61,087 nucleotides of DNA from an uncultured Clostridia bacterium (GTDB lineage: Bacteria > Bacillota > Clostridia > TANB77 > CAG-465), in NCBI GenBank assembly GCA_944388585.1, contig CALXJI010000008.1, forward strand, positions 1 through 61,087, written 5' to 3'. The position numbers were made by a program, and so were the translations under genes. A model generated the notes under the pieces. The model made no database searches. It was not told where the DNA came from and was given only the letters and a program-made list of their open reading frames with translations. Below, piece by piece: positions 46,868 through 56,247 of this stretch. Each line of letters starts with the position of its first letter. Within the stretch, counting starts at the first letter, position 1.

Positions 46868-49459
46868 TTATTTAATAATTAATTCTTTTCCATCATAATC
46901 TATTTTTACTTTAGTATTAGGTAAAATTTTTTGTTCAAGTATACTCTTTGCAATTAATGTTTCTAATTTTCTCTGAACAAATCTTTTTAGAGGTCTGGCA
47001 CCATAAATTTCATCATAACCATTATCTATTAAATAGTCTTTTGCACTTTGACTTAAGCTTAAAGTAATACGTTTATCTTCTAATCTTTTTTCAAGATCTT
47101 TAATTAATAAATCTAATATCTTAGATACTTCATTTTTCATAAGTGGTTTATAAAATACAATTTCATCTAAACGATTTAAAAATTCAGGTCTAAAACTCTT
47201 TTTAAGAAGAATATTTACCTTATCTTTTGCATCTTGTGATATAGTTCCATCTGGTTCTATTCCATCTAATATATATTCAGATCCTAAATTAGAAGTTAAT
47301 ATAATTATTGTATTTTTAAAATCTACTGTTCTTCCTTTAGAATCTGTAATTCTTCCATCATCTAAAACTTGAAGTAATATATTAAATACATCTGGATGTG
47401 CTTTTTCTACCTCATCAAATAATACTACAGAATATGGTTTTCTTCTTACTGCCTCTGTTAATTGTCCTCCCTCGTCATAACCTACATATCCTGGAGGTGC
47501 ACCTATAAGTTTAGACACAGAATGCTTTTCCATATACTCAGACATATCTATTCTTATGATATTACGCTCATCATCAAAAAGACACTCTGCAAGAGATTTT
47601 GCAAGTTCAGTTTTACCAACACCAGTAGGTCCTAAAAACAAGAAAGAACCTATAGGTCTGCGTGGATCTGCAATACCTGCTCTAGAACGCATGATAGCTT
47701 CAGATACCTTTTCTACCGCTTCATCTTGTCCTATTACTCTTTTATGTAGTAACTCATCTAAATGCAATATTTTCTCTCTTTCACCTTCCATTAACTTTGC
47801 AACTGGTATACCAGTCCATCTAGAAACAATTTTTGCTATTTCATCGTCTGTTACTTTATTTCTTAAAAGTCCATCTTCTTTACTTTTTTCGGATAACTCT
47901 TCTTCTACTTTTAACTGTTGTTGTAATTGAGGCAATTTACCATACTTTAATTCAGCAGCTTTATTTAATTCATAGTTTCTTTCCGCCTTTTCAATTTGAG
48001 CATTTACACTTTCTATTTCCTCACGTAATTTTTGAACTTTTCCTATTGCTTCTTTTTCATTTTCCCATTTAACTTTCATTCCGTCAAATTTAGCTTTTAA
48101 TTCTGCCTTTTCTTTAGTTATATTAGCTAAACGTTGTTTAGAAATCTCATCTTTTTCCTTGCTTAAAGCAGTTTCTTCTATTTCAAGTTGCATTATTTTT
48201 CTAGATACTTCATCGAGCTCTGTAGGCATTGATTCCATCTCTGTCTTTATCATTGCACAAGCTTCATCTACCAAATCTATTGCCTTATCTGGTAAAAATC
48301 TATCTGTAATATATCTATTAGACAATGTAGCAGCAGCTATAAGACTAGAATCTGATATTTTTACTCCATGATATACTTCATATCTCTCTTTAAGTCCTCT
48401 AAGTATTGTAATTGTATCTTCTACTGTAGGCTCATCTACCATTACTGGTTGAAAACGTCTTTCAAGTGCCTGGTCTTTTTCAATATATTGTCTATATTCA
48501 TTTAAAGTTGTTGCACCAATACAATGAAGCTCTCCTCTAGCAAGCATAGGTTTTAATATATTTCCTGCATCCATTGCACCATCTGTTTTTCCAGCACCTA
48601 CAATAGTGTGAATTTCATCTATAAATAGTATTATTTTCCCTTCACTTTTTTTTATTTCTTGAAGTACAGCTTTTAGTCTTTCTTCAAATTCACCTCTATA
48701 TTTTGCACCTGCTACAAGAAGTCCCATATCTAGTGAAAATATTGTACAATCTTTAAGTCCTTCTGGTACATCACCTCTTACAATACGTAAAGCAAGTCCT
48801 TCAGCAATAGCAGTTTTACCAACACCAGGCTCACCAATTAAGCATGGATTATTTTTAGTTTTTCTAGAAAGAATTCTAATTACATTTCTAATCTCACTAT
48901 CTCTTCCTATTACTGGATCAAGTTTTTGATTACGAGCAAGTTCAACTAAATTTTGTCCATATTTTTTTAATGCATCATATGTTTCTTCTGGATTATCTGA
49001 TGTAACTCTTGTATTTCCTCTAACACTAGATAATACTTTTAGAAATGCTGTTTTTGTTATATTATATTTTTTAAATGTTTCCTTCAATTCTCCATTAGCA
49101 TTATCTATAATTGCAAGCATAATATGTTCAACAGATACATATTCATCCTTCATTTTTTTAGCAATATTTTCTGAATTTTGAAGAACAATATCTACATCTT
49201 GTGATACATATATACCATTACTAGGTCTAGCACCGCCTGTCACTCTTGGCATATTCTCAATTCTTCTTTTTATATCTTTTTCAAAATTTTCAATTACTCC
49301 CATTTTTTTTATAAGTTCTTTTACTAAACTATTATCTTGATCAAGTAGCGCAAGCAATATATGTTCTACTTCAACTTGTGGATTTTGATATTCAATTGCT
49401 AGTTTTTGAGCATTATTAATAGCTTCTATCGATTTTTGTGTAAAATTTTGTGCATTCAT
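46868..49459 (-). CDS. clpB: Disaggregase chaperone ClpB
   Basis: Hexameric AAA+ disaggregase that works with DnaK. 863 residues: N domain ([13 protein letters not shown]), NBD1 with GEPGVGKT, the long middle-domain coiled coil (about 400-525), NBD2 with GPTGVGKT and the C-terminal domain. It lacks the ClpC/ClpA-type degradation loop, and the M-domain size is that of ClpB. A CIRCE element and sigma-A promoter precede it, so heat induction via HrcA is expected. GGAGGG ribosome site. Confidence 0.97.
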   Translation of the reverse strand: MNAQNFTQKSIEAINNAQKLAIEYQNPQVEVEHILLALLDQDNSLVKELIKKMGVIENFEKDIKRRIENMPRVTGGARPSNGIYVSQDVDIVLQNSENIAKKMKDEYVSVEHIMLAIIDNANGELKETFKKYNITKTAFLKVLSSVRGNTRVTSDNPEETYDALKKYGQNLVELARNQKLDPVIGRDSEIRNVIRILSRKTKNNPCLIGEPGVGKTAIAEGLALRIVRGDVPEGLKDCTIFSLDMGLLVAGAKYRGEFEERLKAVLQEIKKSEGKIILFIDEIHTIVGAGKTDGAMDAGNILKPMLARGELHCIGATTLNEYRQYIEKDQALERRFQPVMVDEPTVEDTITILRGLKERYEVYHGVKISDSSLIAAATLSNRYITDRFLPDKAIDLVDEACAMIKTEMESMPTELDEVSRKIMQLEIEETALSKEKDEISKQRLANITKEKAELKAKFDGMKVKWENEKEAIGKVQKLREEIESVNAQIEKAERNYELNKAAELKYGKLPQLQQQLKVEEELSEKSKEDGLLRNKVTDDEIAKIVSRWTGIPVAKLMEGEREKILHLDELLHKRVIGQDEAVEKVSEAIMRSRAGIADPRRPIGSFLFLGPTGVGKTELAKSLAECLFDDERNIIRIDMSEYMEKHSVSKLIGAPPGYVGYDEGGQLTEAVRRKPYSVVLFDEVEKAHPDVFNILLQVLDDGRITDSKGRTVDFKNTIIILTSNLGSEYILDGIEPDGTISQDAKDKVNILLKKSFRPEFLNRLDEIVFYKPLMKNEVSKILDLLIKDLEKRLEDKRITLSLSQSAKDYLIDNGYDEIYGARPLKRFVQRKLETLIAKSILEQKILPNTKVKIDYDGKELIIK

Positions 49460-49525
49460 AATTATCCCTCCTTTTTATTTAGATAATCTATTAAACTATA
49501 AAAATTTAATTTTTCTGCACTTAGT

Positions 49526-49554
49526 ATTATATCACTTTATTTTAGCACTTTCAA
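49526..49554 (-). promoter_or_regulatory. Sigma-A promoter of clpB
   Basis: TTGAAA (49549-49554), 17-bp spacer, TATAAT (49526-49531); overlaps the CIRCE element. Confidence 0.88.
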
Positions 49555-49568
49555 GATGAGAGTGCTAA
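49542..49568. promoter_or_regulatory. CIRCE operator (HrcA site) of clpB
   Basis: TTAGCACTT-N9-GAGTGCTAA, one mismatch from the consensus TTAGCACTC-N9-GAGTGCTAA, lying over the clpB -35 box. Confidence 0.93.
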
Positions 49569-49614
49569 TTTTAAAAAATATTTTTCAACTTATCATATTT
49601 TTTATAATATTAAT

Positions 49615-49651
49615 ATAAAAAAGTACTAGCTTTTTAGTAAACTAGTACCTT
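49615..49651 (-). terminator. Terminator after glycyl-tRNA synthetase
   Basis: GTACTAG pairs with CTAGTAC and is followed by TTTTTTATA on the minus strand. Confidence 0.82.
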
Positions 49652-49679
49652 TGGTTATATAATTACTAAATTATAATAA

Positions 49680-51047
49680 TTAAAACATTATTTTATCAAT
49701 TACATAACATGGAATGCTATCAATATCCATTGTAATCTGTTTCATAGTATCTCTATCTCTAACAGTAACAGTATTATTCTCTAATGTACTATCATCAATA
49801 GTTATACAAAATGGAGTACCAATTGCATCTTGTCTTCTATATCTTTTACCAATAGATGAAGACTCATCTATTGTGCACATAAAATAATTACTTAATTTAT
49901 TATATACTTCCTTTGCCTTTTCACTATGAATTTTCTTCATAAGTGGTAAAACCGCAACTTTATATGGAGAAAGTGAAGGATGAAGTTTTAATACTTCTCT
50001 TGTACTACCATCTTCTAATTTTTCGCTTTTTAATGCATCGCATAAAAATGTAAGCATCATTCTACCCACACCAACTGATGTTTCTATTATATATGGTATA
50101 TATTTTTCTTTAGTTTCTTTATCTAAATAACTTAAGTCTTTTCCTGAAAACTTTGAATGTTGAGACAAATCATAATTTGTTCTATTATGAATCCCCCAAA
50201 GCTCATCCCATCCAGTTGGAAACTTATATTGAATATCAGTTGCAGCACTTGCATAAAAAACTAATTTATCATGATCTTTGAATCTCAAATTTTCTGGATT
50301 TACCCCTAAATCAGTTAAAAACTTCATAGATTGTTCTCTATTAAAATCAAAAATTGCTTTATCTTCACCTGGCTTACAAAAAGTCTGCAATTCCATCTGT
50401 TCAAATTCAATGGTTCTAAATAAAAAATTACCTGGAGTCACTTCATTTCTAAAGCTCTTACCAATTTGAGCAATAGTAAATGGTAATTTTTCTCTAGTTG
50501 TTCTTAAGACGTTTTGAAAATTAATGTATTCTCCCTGACAAGTTTCAGGTCTTAAATATATTTCTATTTTCTTATCACTAATAGTACCTCTATATGTTTT
50601 AAACATTAAATCAAACTCCTTTAAGTCAGTAAAATTAGCTTTACCACAATTAGGGCATGTAATATTTTCTTTAATATATTTATTCATTTCTTCATATGTC
50701 ATTAAATCTGGATCAACTTCTTTGGTAAAATATGATATAAGATGATCTGCTCTATATCTTTTTTTACATTCCTTACAATCAACTTGTGGATCATTAAATG
50801 ACTTTGCATGACCAGAAGCCTCCCAAACTTTAGGATTCATTATAATACCACAATCTATTTCATATGAGCCTTCTCTTTGTTGAATAAATCTTTTTCTCCA
50901 ACAATCTTTAATGTTATTTAGCATTCTACTTCCTAAAGGCCCAAAATCCCATGTATTAGCAAAACCATCATATATTTCACTACCAGGGTAAATAAATCCA
51001 TAATGTTTACAATAATTTGAAATTTGCTCCATAGTTAATTTTTCCAT
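49680..51047 (-). CDS. glyQS: Glycine-tRNA ligase, dimeric (alpha2) type
   Basis: Class II synthetase charging tRNA-Gly. 455 residues; motif 1 region (YDGFANTWDFGPLG), zinc cysteines CKEC...CPNC, motif 2 (FRNEVTPGNFLFRTIEFEQME) and motif 3 (SVGVGRMM), then the anticodon-binding domain with SIGKRYRRQDAIGTPF. It is the eukaryote-like alpha2 form, not the bacterial alpha2beta2 GlyQ/GlyS. Controlled by a short glycine T-box directly upstream. Confidence 0.97.
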   Translation of the reverse strand: MEKLTMEQISNYCKHYGFIYPGSEIYDGFANTWDFGPLGSRMLNNIKDCWRKRFIQQREGSYEIDCGIIMNPKVWEASGHAKSFNDPQVDCKECKKRYRADHLISYFTKEVDPDLMTYEEMNKYIKENITCPNCGKANFTDLKEFDLMFKTYRGTISDKKIEIYLRPETCQGEYINFQNVLRTTREKLPFTIAQIGKSFRNEVTPGNFLFRTIEFEQMELQTFCKPGEDKAIFDFNREQSMKFLTDLGVNPENLRFKDHDKLVFYASAATDIQYKFPTGWDELWGIHNRTNYDLSQHSKFSGKDLSYLDKETKEKYIPYIIETSVGVGRMMLTFLCDALKSEKLEDGSTREVLKLHPSLSPYKVAVLPLMKKIHSEKAKEVYNKLSNYFMCTIDESSSIGKRYRRQDAIGTPFCITIDDSTLENNTVTVRDRDTMKQITMDIDSIPCYVIDKIMF

Positions 51048-51069
51048 TTAAATCATCTCCTTATAACAA

Positions 51070-51127
51070 AAAAGAGAACAAAATTGTATGGGCGTATAAA
51101 ACGCGGTTCCACCATACTTTGTTCTCT
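51070..51127 (-). terminator. T-box terminator of the GlyRS leader
   Basis: GAGAACAAA pairs with TTTGTTCTC, with an inner GTATG/CATAC pairing, followed by a T run on the minus strand. Confidence 0.88.
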
Positions 51128-51185
51128 TAAATTAACCATATTATAGCTGTTAGGTTGCCAAGCCCGTCATTGCTAACAAAATAAT
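51070..51185 (-). promoter_or_regulatory. T-box riboswitch of glycyl-tRNA synthetase
   Basis: Minus strand shows GGTGGAACCGCG (51102-51113), with Stem I just upstream containing ACGGGCTTGGCAACC; a GGC triplet (Gly codon) sits in the specifier region. The leader is short and appears to lack Stem II, as in known glyQS T-boxes. Confidence 0.92.
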
Positions 51186-51192
51186 TAATATT

Positions 51193-51221
51193 ATTATATT
51201 CATTTTTATCAATTTTGTCAA
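51193..51221 (-). promoter_or_regulatory. Consensus sigma-A promoter of glyQS leader
   Basis: TTGACA (51216-51221), 17-bp spacer, TATAAT (51193-51198). Confidence 0.92.
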
Positions 51222-51292
51222 GTTCTATATTACAATGCTTTGACATAATTAAACTCAAAACCTCATATATGATTCAAGTTTTTTATAAAATT

Positions 51293-51646
51293 TGGTGGAG
51301 ATGGTGGGAATCGAACCCACGTCCGAAAATTCGTTAATATTACTTTCTCCGAGTGCAGTAAATGTTATATTAAGATATTACTACAATAAAACATTTACAA
51401 AAAATGTAGTAATATGATTGTAATTACCCTTTATCCTACAATCTTTAGATAAATTTGTTAGCTAGATAATTATGAAGCTTTTATCAGTACTCTAGCAAAA
51501 CCAATAAAAACCGCTGCTATAAATTAGGCAGCCATTGCAAATTGTCTATCTGCGTTTAATTTTAATTTCTCGTTTTTATAGTGGCCAACGAGAATCCACT
51601 ACTCGCTTATAATATCTTCAAAGATCCGTCGAAACCTTACATCCCC
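51293..51646 (-). ncRNA. ssrA: Transfer-messenger RNA (tmRNA)
   Basis: Rescues stalled ribosomes and tags the nascent protein for proteolysis. About 354 nt. The 5' end GGGGATG pairs with 3' CATCTCC, followed by encoded A-CCA; the T-arm GTGGGTTCGATTCCCAC and the 5' TTTCGACGG are diagnostic. The tag reading frame ends ADRQFAMAA-stop (GCA GAT AGA ... GCC TAA near 51525), with upstream in-frame codons giving NEKLKLN. A TATAAT box lies at 51657-51662 with a weak TTTATA -35. smpB is not in the window. Confidence 0.97.
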
Positions 51647-51656
51647 ATACATTTAT

Positions 51657-51685
51657 ATTATACCATACAAATTATTAAATATAAA
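51657..51685 (-). promoter_or_regulatory. Probable promoter of tmRNA
   Basis: TTTATA (51680-51685), 17-bp spacer, TATAAT (51657-51662). Confidence 0.65.
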
Positions 51686-51692
51686 TGTTTTA

Positions 51693-51721
51693 TTGACATT
51701 TTGCCTAAATTATTATATAAT
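51693..51721 (+). promoter_or_regulatory. Consensus sigma-A promoter
   Basis: TTGACA (51693-51698), 17-bp spacer, TATAAT (51716-51721), upstream of the gene at 51777; divergent from tmRNA. Confidence 0.92.
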
Positions 51722-51776
51722 ATTATATAGTTTTATGTATACTAATCTTTAAATTAATATTAGAGGAGGTTGTTTT

Positions 51777-52178
51777 ATGTCTAAAAATAATTCTAAAAAA
51801 ATCGATATAACTTTAAGGAATTTTCTAGGATATTTATTGTGTACTAAAGATGATTTTGCAAACGAACTTTCAAAAGAGTATTCAATAGAAGAAAGGAATA
51901 TTTTCATATATAACTGTGCAATAAATACAATATTTGAATATATGCAGACTCATAATACTTATTTATTACCTAGACTTTCCTCATTAAATATGCAAAAACT
52001 ATTTAAGGAGAATTTTCTTCTTAGAATGTTTCAAGAAGAAAGTTATGATGAGAATCAAATTTCAAGTTCTACTAAAGAAATTATTCAAGAATTTAAACAC
52101 ATAAAGAAAAATTTAAACTCAAAAGAAAAAAATGAACTTCTTGATAAAGTTAATGAAATTGTAGCAAGTGCGATATAG
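51777..52178 (+). CDS. Hypothetical protein next to tmRNA
   Basis: 133 residues, soluble, helical in appearance, with a charged C-terminal half (IIQEFKHIKKNLNSKEKNELL). No known motif. It has a consensus promoter, an AGAGGAGG ribosome site and its own terminator, so it is probably a real, well-expressed gene. Similar in style to the next unknown gene but I see no clear homology between them. Confidence 0.7.
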   Translation: MSKNNSKKIDITLRNFLGYLLCTKDDFANELSKEYSIEERNIFIYNCAINTIFEYMQTHNTYLLPRLSSLNMQKLFKENFLLRMFQEESYDENQISSSTKEIIQEFKHIKKNLNSKEKNELLDKVNEIVASAI

Positions 52179-52190
52179 CACTTGTTTTTC
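52164..52190 (+). terminator. Terminator
   Basis: CAAGTGC pairs with GCACTTG, then TTTTTC; overlaps the stop codon of the preceding gene. Confidence 0.85.
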
Positions 52191-52266
52191 TTTTTATATT
52201 AAGATATAATATACACACATTAATATACTTTACTTAAAAATTAATATTTTAAAGGAGGGTTATTAT

Positions 52267-52794
52267 ATGAAAGATCTAAAATTTAAAAATGAAGTGTTAT
52301 TAAATGGACTAAAGATGTCTATTGCAACAATATCAATCCTTATTGATACTGGATGTAAAGATAATGATAGACTTGTCTTTTATACAAATTATTATATATC
52401 AATAGCTTTAAAAAGCTTCTATGAATTTAACAAATTAGATAAAGATTACACTAAAAAAGATATGGCTATAAAAAAATATAATCTTATTTATAATCAAAAT
52501 TTTTTAGAAGCTCAAAAAAATCCAACTATTTTAAATGACTATTTCAAATTAAAAACTGAGTATAGTCTTTTAAGTGTAGATACAAGATTTATTATATTTG
52601 CTCTTTTAAGCTTATCTAGTTACTATAAAACTAATTCTATAAATAAAATAAAAAATATAATTAGAACATATATTCCAAAACTTAAAAGATGTATAAAGTC
52701 CTCATCTTCATATTATAGGTATTTTAATATAACAAAATATGATAATTACCAAATAAAATGTTTATTATTTAAATTCTTAATAGAAAATAGTTAA
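52267..52794 (+). CDS. Hypothetical helical protein
   Basis: 175 residues, soluble, Lys/Asn/Tyr/Ser-rich, apparently all helical, with a basic C-terminal region (IPKLKRCIKSSSSYYRYF). No known domain. AAAGGAGG ribosome site and a TATAAT-like box near 52205; it ends in its own strong terminator. Confidence 0.68.
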   Translation: MKDLKFKNEVLLNGLKMSIATISILIDTGCKDNDRLVFYTNYYISIALKSFYEFNKLDKDYTKKDMAIKKYNLIYNQNFLEAQKNPTILNDYFKLKTEYSLLSVDTRFIIFALLSLSSYYKTNSINKIKNIIRTYIPKLKRCIKSSSSYYRYFNITKYDNYQIKCLLFKFLIENS

Positions 52795-52820
52795 ACTGCT
52801 ACTTTTTAGTAGCAGTTTTT
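52794..52820 (+). terminator. Terminator of the hypothetical gene
   Basis: AACTGCTACT pairs with AGTAGCAGTT, then a T run. Confidence 0.88.
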
Positions 52821-52824
52821 ATAT

Positions 52825-52856
52825 AGAAAAAAGAGATGATTTCTCATCTCTTAGTT
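52825..52856 (-). terminator. Terminator after rplL
   Basis: AAGAGATGA pairs with TCATCTCTT, followed by a T run on the minus strand. It ends the ribosomal operon here instead of continuing to rpoB. Confidence 0.88.
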
Positions 52857-52862
52857 TAAATA

Positions 52863-53234
52863 TTATTGCATTTCAACTGTAGCACCAGCTGCTTTTAAAG
52901 CTTCTACTAGTTTTTCTGCTTCTTCTTTTGGCATATTTTCTTTTATTGTCTTAGGAGCAGCATCAACTAAATCTTTAGCTTCTTTAAGTCCTAGTCCAGT
53001 AGCTTCTCTAACTGCTTTGATTACAGCAATTTTTGTAGCACCAGCATCTTTTAATACAACATTAAATTCTGTTTTTTCTTCTGCTCCAGCAGCTCCACCA
53101 GCAGCAGGTCCTGCAGCAACAACAGCAGCAGCAGCGCTTACTCCAAATTTTTCTTCAATAGCTTTAACTAAGTCAGCAAGTTCAATAACTGTTAATTTTT
53201 CAATTTCTTCAATTAATTTTTCTATTTTTTCCAT
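52863..53234 (-). CDS. rplL: Ribosomal protein L7/L12
   Basis: Stalk protein that recruits translational GTPases. 123 residues: N-terminal dimerisation helices ([21 protein letters not shown]), an Ala/Gly-rich hinge, and the conserved C-terminal domain ([31 protein letters not shown]). Last gene of the operon, 45 bases after rplJ. Confidence 0.98.
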   Translation of the reverse strand: MEKIEKLIEEIEKLTVIELADLVKAIEEKFGVSAAAAVVAAGPAAGGAAGAEEKTEFNVVLKDAGATKIAVIKAVREATGLGLKEAKDLVDAAPKTIKENMPKEEAEKLVEALKAAGATVEMQ

Positions 53235-53279
53235 TTTAAATTCCTCCCTATATATATAATTAATTTTTTACAATTTTAA

Positions 53280-53780
53280 TTAAGCATTTTCAGCTTGTTT
53301 TTCTCTAGCTTGATCAAGTACAACTGCAAGATTACGTATATTTCCAAGTAATGCAGAGGCAAGCATAGCATATAATGTATCTTTTGATGGTAAAGATGCA
53401 AGTTTTTTAACCTCAGCTACATCTATTAATTTTCCATCCATTATACCATTTTTTATAGTATAAAAATCATGATCCTTAGCAAAATCATTTACAACTTTTG
53501 CTGGTGCAACATAATCTTCATATCCAATAACAACTGCTGTTGGTCCTTCTAATGAATCAATTCCTTCAATTCCAGCTGCTTTTAAAGCATATACAATTGT
53601 AGAATTTTTAACAACAACATATTCGTTACCATCAGCTCTAACTTGAGCACGTAATTTAGTATCATCTTCAACACTAATTCCTCTATACTCAGTTAAAACA
53701 ATCATTTTAGCTTTTTTAAATTTTTCAGAAAGTTCTTCTACTTTTGCTTTCTTTTGATTTAGTATTTTCTCACTTGGCAT
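53280..53780 (-). CDS. rplJ: Ribosomal protein L10
   Basis: Stalk base that binds L7/L12 dimers and 23S rRNA. 166 residues with the family core KAKMIVLTEYRGI, VVKNSTIVYALKAAG and EGPTAVVIGYEDYVAPAKV, and a C-terminal L12-binding helix. Preceded by an L10 leader that probably mediates autogenous control. AAGGAGGTGTC ribosome site. Confidence 0.98.
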   Translation of the reverse strand: MPSEKILNQKKAKVEELSEKFKKAKMIVLTEYRGISVEDDTKLRAQVRADGNEYVVVKNSTIVYALKAAGIEGIDSLEGPTAVVIGYEDYVAPAKVVNDFAKDHDFYTIKNGIMDGKLIDVAEVKKLASLPSKDTLYAMLASALLGNIRNLAVVLDQAREKQAENA

Positions 53781-53789
53781 TTTTTTGAC

Positions 53790-53905
53790 ACCTCCTTAAA
53801 TTCAAAAAAAGTTTTTGCCAGACACTTACGAGATTTTTAAGTATCTAACAAAAACTTAGTGTTCCGTTACAATATTAAAAACCTCGGTAAGATTTATGGA
53901 AAATT
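53790..53905 (-). promoter_or_regulatory. L10 leader (rplJL autoregulatory element)
   Basis: The 129-bp space between rplA and rplJ contains on the minus strand ACCGAGGTTTTT and ACGGAACAC segments typical of the firmicute L10 leader, and a long stem (GTTTTTG.TAGATACTT with AAGTGTCTGGCAAAAAC). In this family L10(L12)4 binding shuts down rplJL. Confidence 0.72.
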
Positions 53906-53909
53906 CCAC

Positions 53910-54590
53910 TTACTGTCTTGGGTTTATTTTTATACCTACGCCCATTGTTGTTGATATAGCAATAGATTTTAAGTAAGTACCTTTAGCAGCGGCAGGTTTT
54001 GCTTTAACAATAGCGTTTAGTAAAGTTTCATAGTTTTGAAGTAATTTTTCAGCTCCAAATGAAACTTTTCCTATTGGGCAGTGAATTATATTAGTTTTAT
54101 CTAATCTATATTCGATTTTACCAGCTTTAATTTCAGATACTGCTTTAGCAACATCCATAGTTACAGTTCCAGATTTTGGATTAGGCATTAATCCTTTTGG
54201 TCCTAATAACTTAGCTATTCTTCCTAATGAAGCCATCATGTCTGGTGTAGCTACAACCACGTCAAATCCAAACCAGTTTTCTTTTTGGATTTTTTGTATC
54301 ATATCGTCATCACCAACAAAGTCTGCTCCAGCTTCTTTAGCAGCTTCAGCCTTATCTCCTTTAGCAATTACTAAAACTTTTTTAGATTTACCTGTACCAT
54401 TTGGTAGTACAATGACTCCTCTAACTTGTTGATCAGCTTGTTTTGAATCAACACCAAGTTTTATATGCATTTCAACTGTTTCATCAAATTTAGCTTTAGG
54501 CATTTTTAAAGCAAGATCTATAGCTTCTTTAGCATCATATAGTTTTCCTGCTTCAACTAACTTATTAGCTTCGTCCATTCTTTTACTCAT
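53910..54590 (-). CDS. rplA: Ribosomal protein L1
   Basis: L1 stalk protein of the 50S subunit. 226 residues with [35 protein letters not shown], and the signature [13 protein letters not shown]. Normal length. Follows rplK by 48 bases. Confidence 0.98.
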   Translation of the reverse strand: MSKRMDEANKLVEAGKLYDAKEAIDLALKMPKAKFDETVEMHIKLGVDSKQADQQVRGVIVLPNGTGKSKKVLVIAKGDKAEAAKEAGADFVGDDDMIQKIQKENWFGFDVVVATPDMMASLGRIAKLLGPKGLMPNPKSGTVTMDVAKAVSEIKAGKIEYRLDKTNIIHCPIGKVSFGAEKLLQNYETLLNAIVKAKPAAAKGTYLKSIAISTTMGVGIKINPRQ

Positions 54591-54638
54591 TCTTTTTCCC
54601 CTCCTTTGGTATTAGCGAACAAAAATGTTCTCCCATAA

Positions 54639-55067
54639 TTAGTCTTCAACGACGATCCCCATTGATCTTGCTGTACCTTTTATAATAGATACTGCAGATT
54701 CTAATGATGATGCGTTAAGATCTCTCATTTTAATATTTGCAATTTCCTCTACTTGAGCTCTCTTTATTGTAGCAACTTTATCTCTATGTGGTCTAGCTGA
54801 ACCTTTTTCGATTTTTGCTGCTTGTTTTAAAAGAACAGCTGCTGGTGGAGTTTTTAAAACATAATCAAATGTTTTGTCTGCATATACTGTTAATATTACT
54901 GGGAATATCATTCCAGCATCTTTTGCAGTCTTTTCATTGAAATCTTTACAAAATTGCATTATGTTTATTCCAGTTGGTCCTAATGCTGGTCCTACTGGTG
55001 GTGCTGGATTAGCTTTACCAGCTTGGATTTGTAGTTTTACAACATGTGTAACTTTCTTTTCTGCCAT
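54639..55067 (-). CDS. rplK: Ribosomal protein L11
   Basis: Binds the GTPase-associated centre of 23S rRNA. 142 residues; [20 protein letters not shown], the [13 protein letters not shown] linker and the C-terminal RNA-binding domain. GGGGGTG precedes two adjacent ATGs; the second (55067) has the better spacing, 55070 is the alternative. Confidence 0.97.
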   Translation of the reverse strand: MAEKKVTHVVKLQIQAGKANPAPPVGPALGPTGINIMQFCKDFNEKTAKDAGMIFPVILTVYADKTFDYVLKTPPAAVLLKQAAKIEKGSARPHRDKVATIKRAQVEEIANIKMRDLNASSLESAVSIIKGTARSMGIVVED

Positions 55068-55129
55068 CATTTTCACCCCCTTAAGCATAGGTTTATATAA
55101 ATATATTAAAAAATATACTTAAAACTTTT

Positions 55130-55672
55130 TTATATTTTTTGAATTTGATTAAATTCTAAGTCTACAGTAGTTTCCCTACCAAACATAGAAACTTTTACTT
55201 TTACTCTTTTTTTATCTTTAAAAATTTCTTCGATAACAGCTGGATAATTGTAAAAAGGCTCTGTTGTTATTCTAACACTATCTCCAACTTCAAAATCTAC
55301 ATTGATTACATCTTCAATTCCTAAAGATTGCATATCTTTTTCTGTAAGTGGTAATGGCTTATCTCCAACTCCTACAAAGTTGAAAACACCTTTTATGTTT
55401 TTTACAACATACCATGTTTCATCAGTCATTATCATCTTAACAAGAACATATCCTGGAAAAACTTTTTTTATAGAAGATTTTTGTTTACCATCTTTTATTT
55501 CTATTTCTTCTTCCATTGGTATTATAATCTCTTGTATTTTATCTTGTATACCTTTATTTTCAACAATCTTTTCAAGTGTTGCTTTCACCTTATTCTCATA
55601 TCCTGAATAAGTGTATACAACATACCAACGTGCTGATGAATCTGTACCTAATTCATTCTCCACAACATTCAA
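55130..55672 (-). CDS. nusG: Transcription antitermination/elongation factor NusG
   Basis: RNA polymerase-binding elongation factor. 180 residues with the NGN domain (RWYVVYTYSGYENKV, VFPGYVLVKM), and a KOW domain (FEVGDSVRITTEPFYNYPAVIEE). Between secE and rplK as usual. AAGGAG ribosome site. Confidence 0.98.
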   Translation of the reverse strand: MNVVENELGTDSSARWYVVYTYSGYENKVKATLEKIVENKGIQDKIQEIIIPMEEEIEIKDGKQKSSIKKVFPGYVLVKMIMTDETWYVVKNIKGVFNFVGVGDKPLPLTEKDMQSLGIEDVINVDFEVGDSVRITTEPFYNYPAVIEEIFKDKKRVKVKVSMFGRETTVDLEFNQIQKI

Positions 55673-55713
55673 CTCCTTATCTTAAAATTTCTTTATAAAT
55701 AAAAGAATTATAA

Positions 55714-55911
55714 TTAACCAACTTTATTTTGGATAAAATTCCAAAGATGTGTGTCACCTAGTTCAAGTAACATATCAAGTCCTAAAATTACAACAGAAAA
55801 TACAACTATCAAAAATATTACCATAGTTGTACTTTTAATTAGCTGTTGCTTTGTTGGCCATACTACTTTTTTTAACTCGCTTTTTACTCCCTTAACAAAT
55901 CCCTTTGCCAT
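55714..55911 (-). CDS. secE: Preprotein translocase subunit SecE
   Basis: Single-helix SecE of the SecYEG channel. 65 residues: amphipathic KGVKSELKKVVWPTKQQL followed by one transmembrane helix. ATG at 55911 with GAGGAGTG upstream; a GTG directly before it is less likely. Confidence 0.96.
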   Translation of the reverse strand: MAKGFVKGVKSELKKVVWPTKQQLIKSTTMVIFLIVVFSVVILGLDMLLELGDTHLWNFIQNKVG

Positions 55912-55943
55912 CACAATTCACTCCTCATTAAATTAATAAGTAA

Positions 55944-56093
55944 TTATTTTGTTTCTTTATGTATTGTATGTTTTCCACAGAATTTACAAAATTTTCTCTC
56001 TTCAATTCTGTCAGGATTGTTTCTTTTATTTTTTTGAGTTTCATAGTTTCTTTGTTTGCATTCTGTACACGCCATTGTTATATTTTCTCTCAT
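55944..56093 (-). CDS. rpmG: Ribosomal protein L33
   Basis: 49-residue L33: [39 protein letters not shown], with the two CxxC zinc pairs retained. GGAGGTG ribosome site upstream. First gene of the rpmG-secE-nusG-rplK-rplA-rplJ-rplL operon. Confidence 0.96.
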   Translation of the reverse strand: MRENITMACTECKQRNYETQKNKRNNPDRIEERKFCKFCGKHTIHKETK

Positions 56094-56137
56094 TTATAAA
56101 TACACCTCCACGCTCTTCAACTCATGTATGCTTAGTT

Positions 56138-56166
56138 ATTTTATCATATAATAAAGTTAAAGTCAA
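56138..56166 (-). promoter_or_regulatory. Sigma-A promoter of the rpmG-rplL operon
   Basis: TTGACT (56161-56166), 17-bp spacer, TAAAAT (56138-56143). Confidence 0.85.
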
Positions 56167-56247
56167 TAAAAAAGCACTATTTTTGTAAAAAAAAGATTAA
56201 GAATTCAGAAATATTGGAATTTAATTCTACATAATTAAATTTCTACT

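Noticed and set aside
51293..51330. A tRNA gene suggested by the T-arm GTTCGATTCCC and encoded CCA
   Set aside because: No cloverleaf D-arm or anticodon arm nearby; it is the 3' end of tmRNA, with a matching 5' end 350 bases away.
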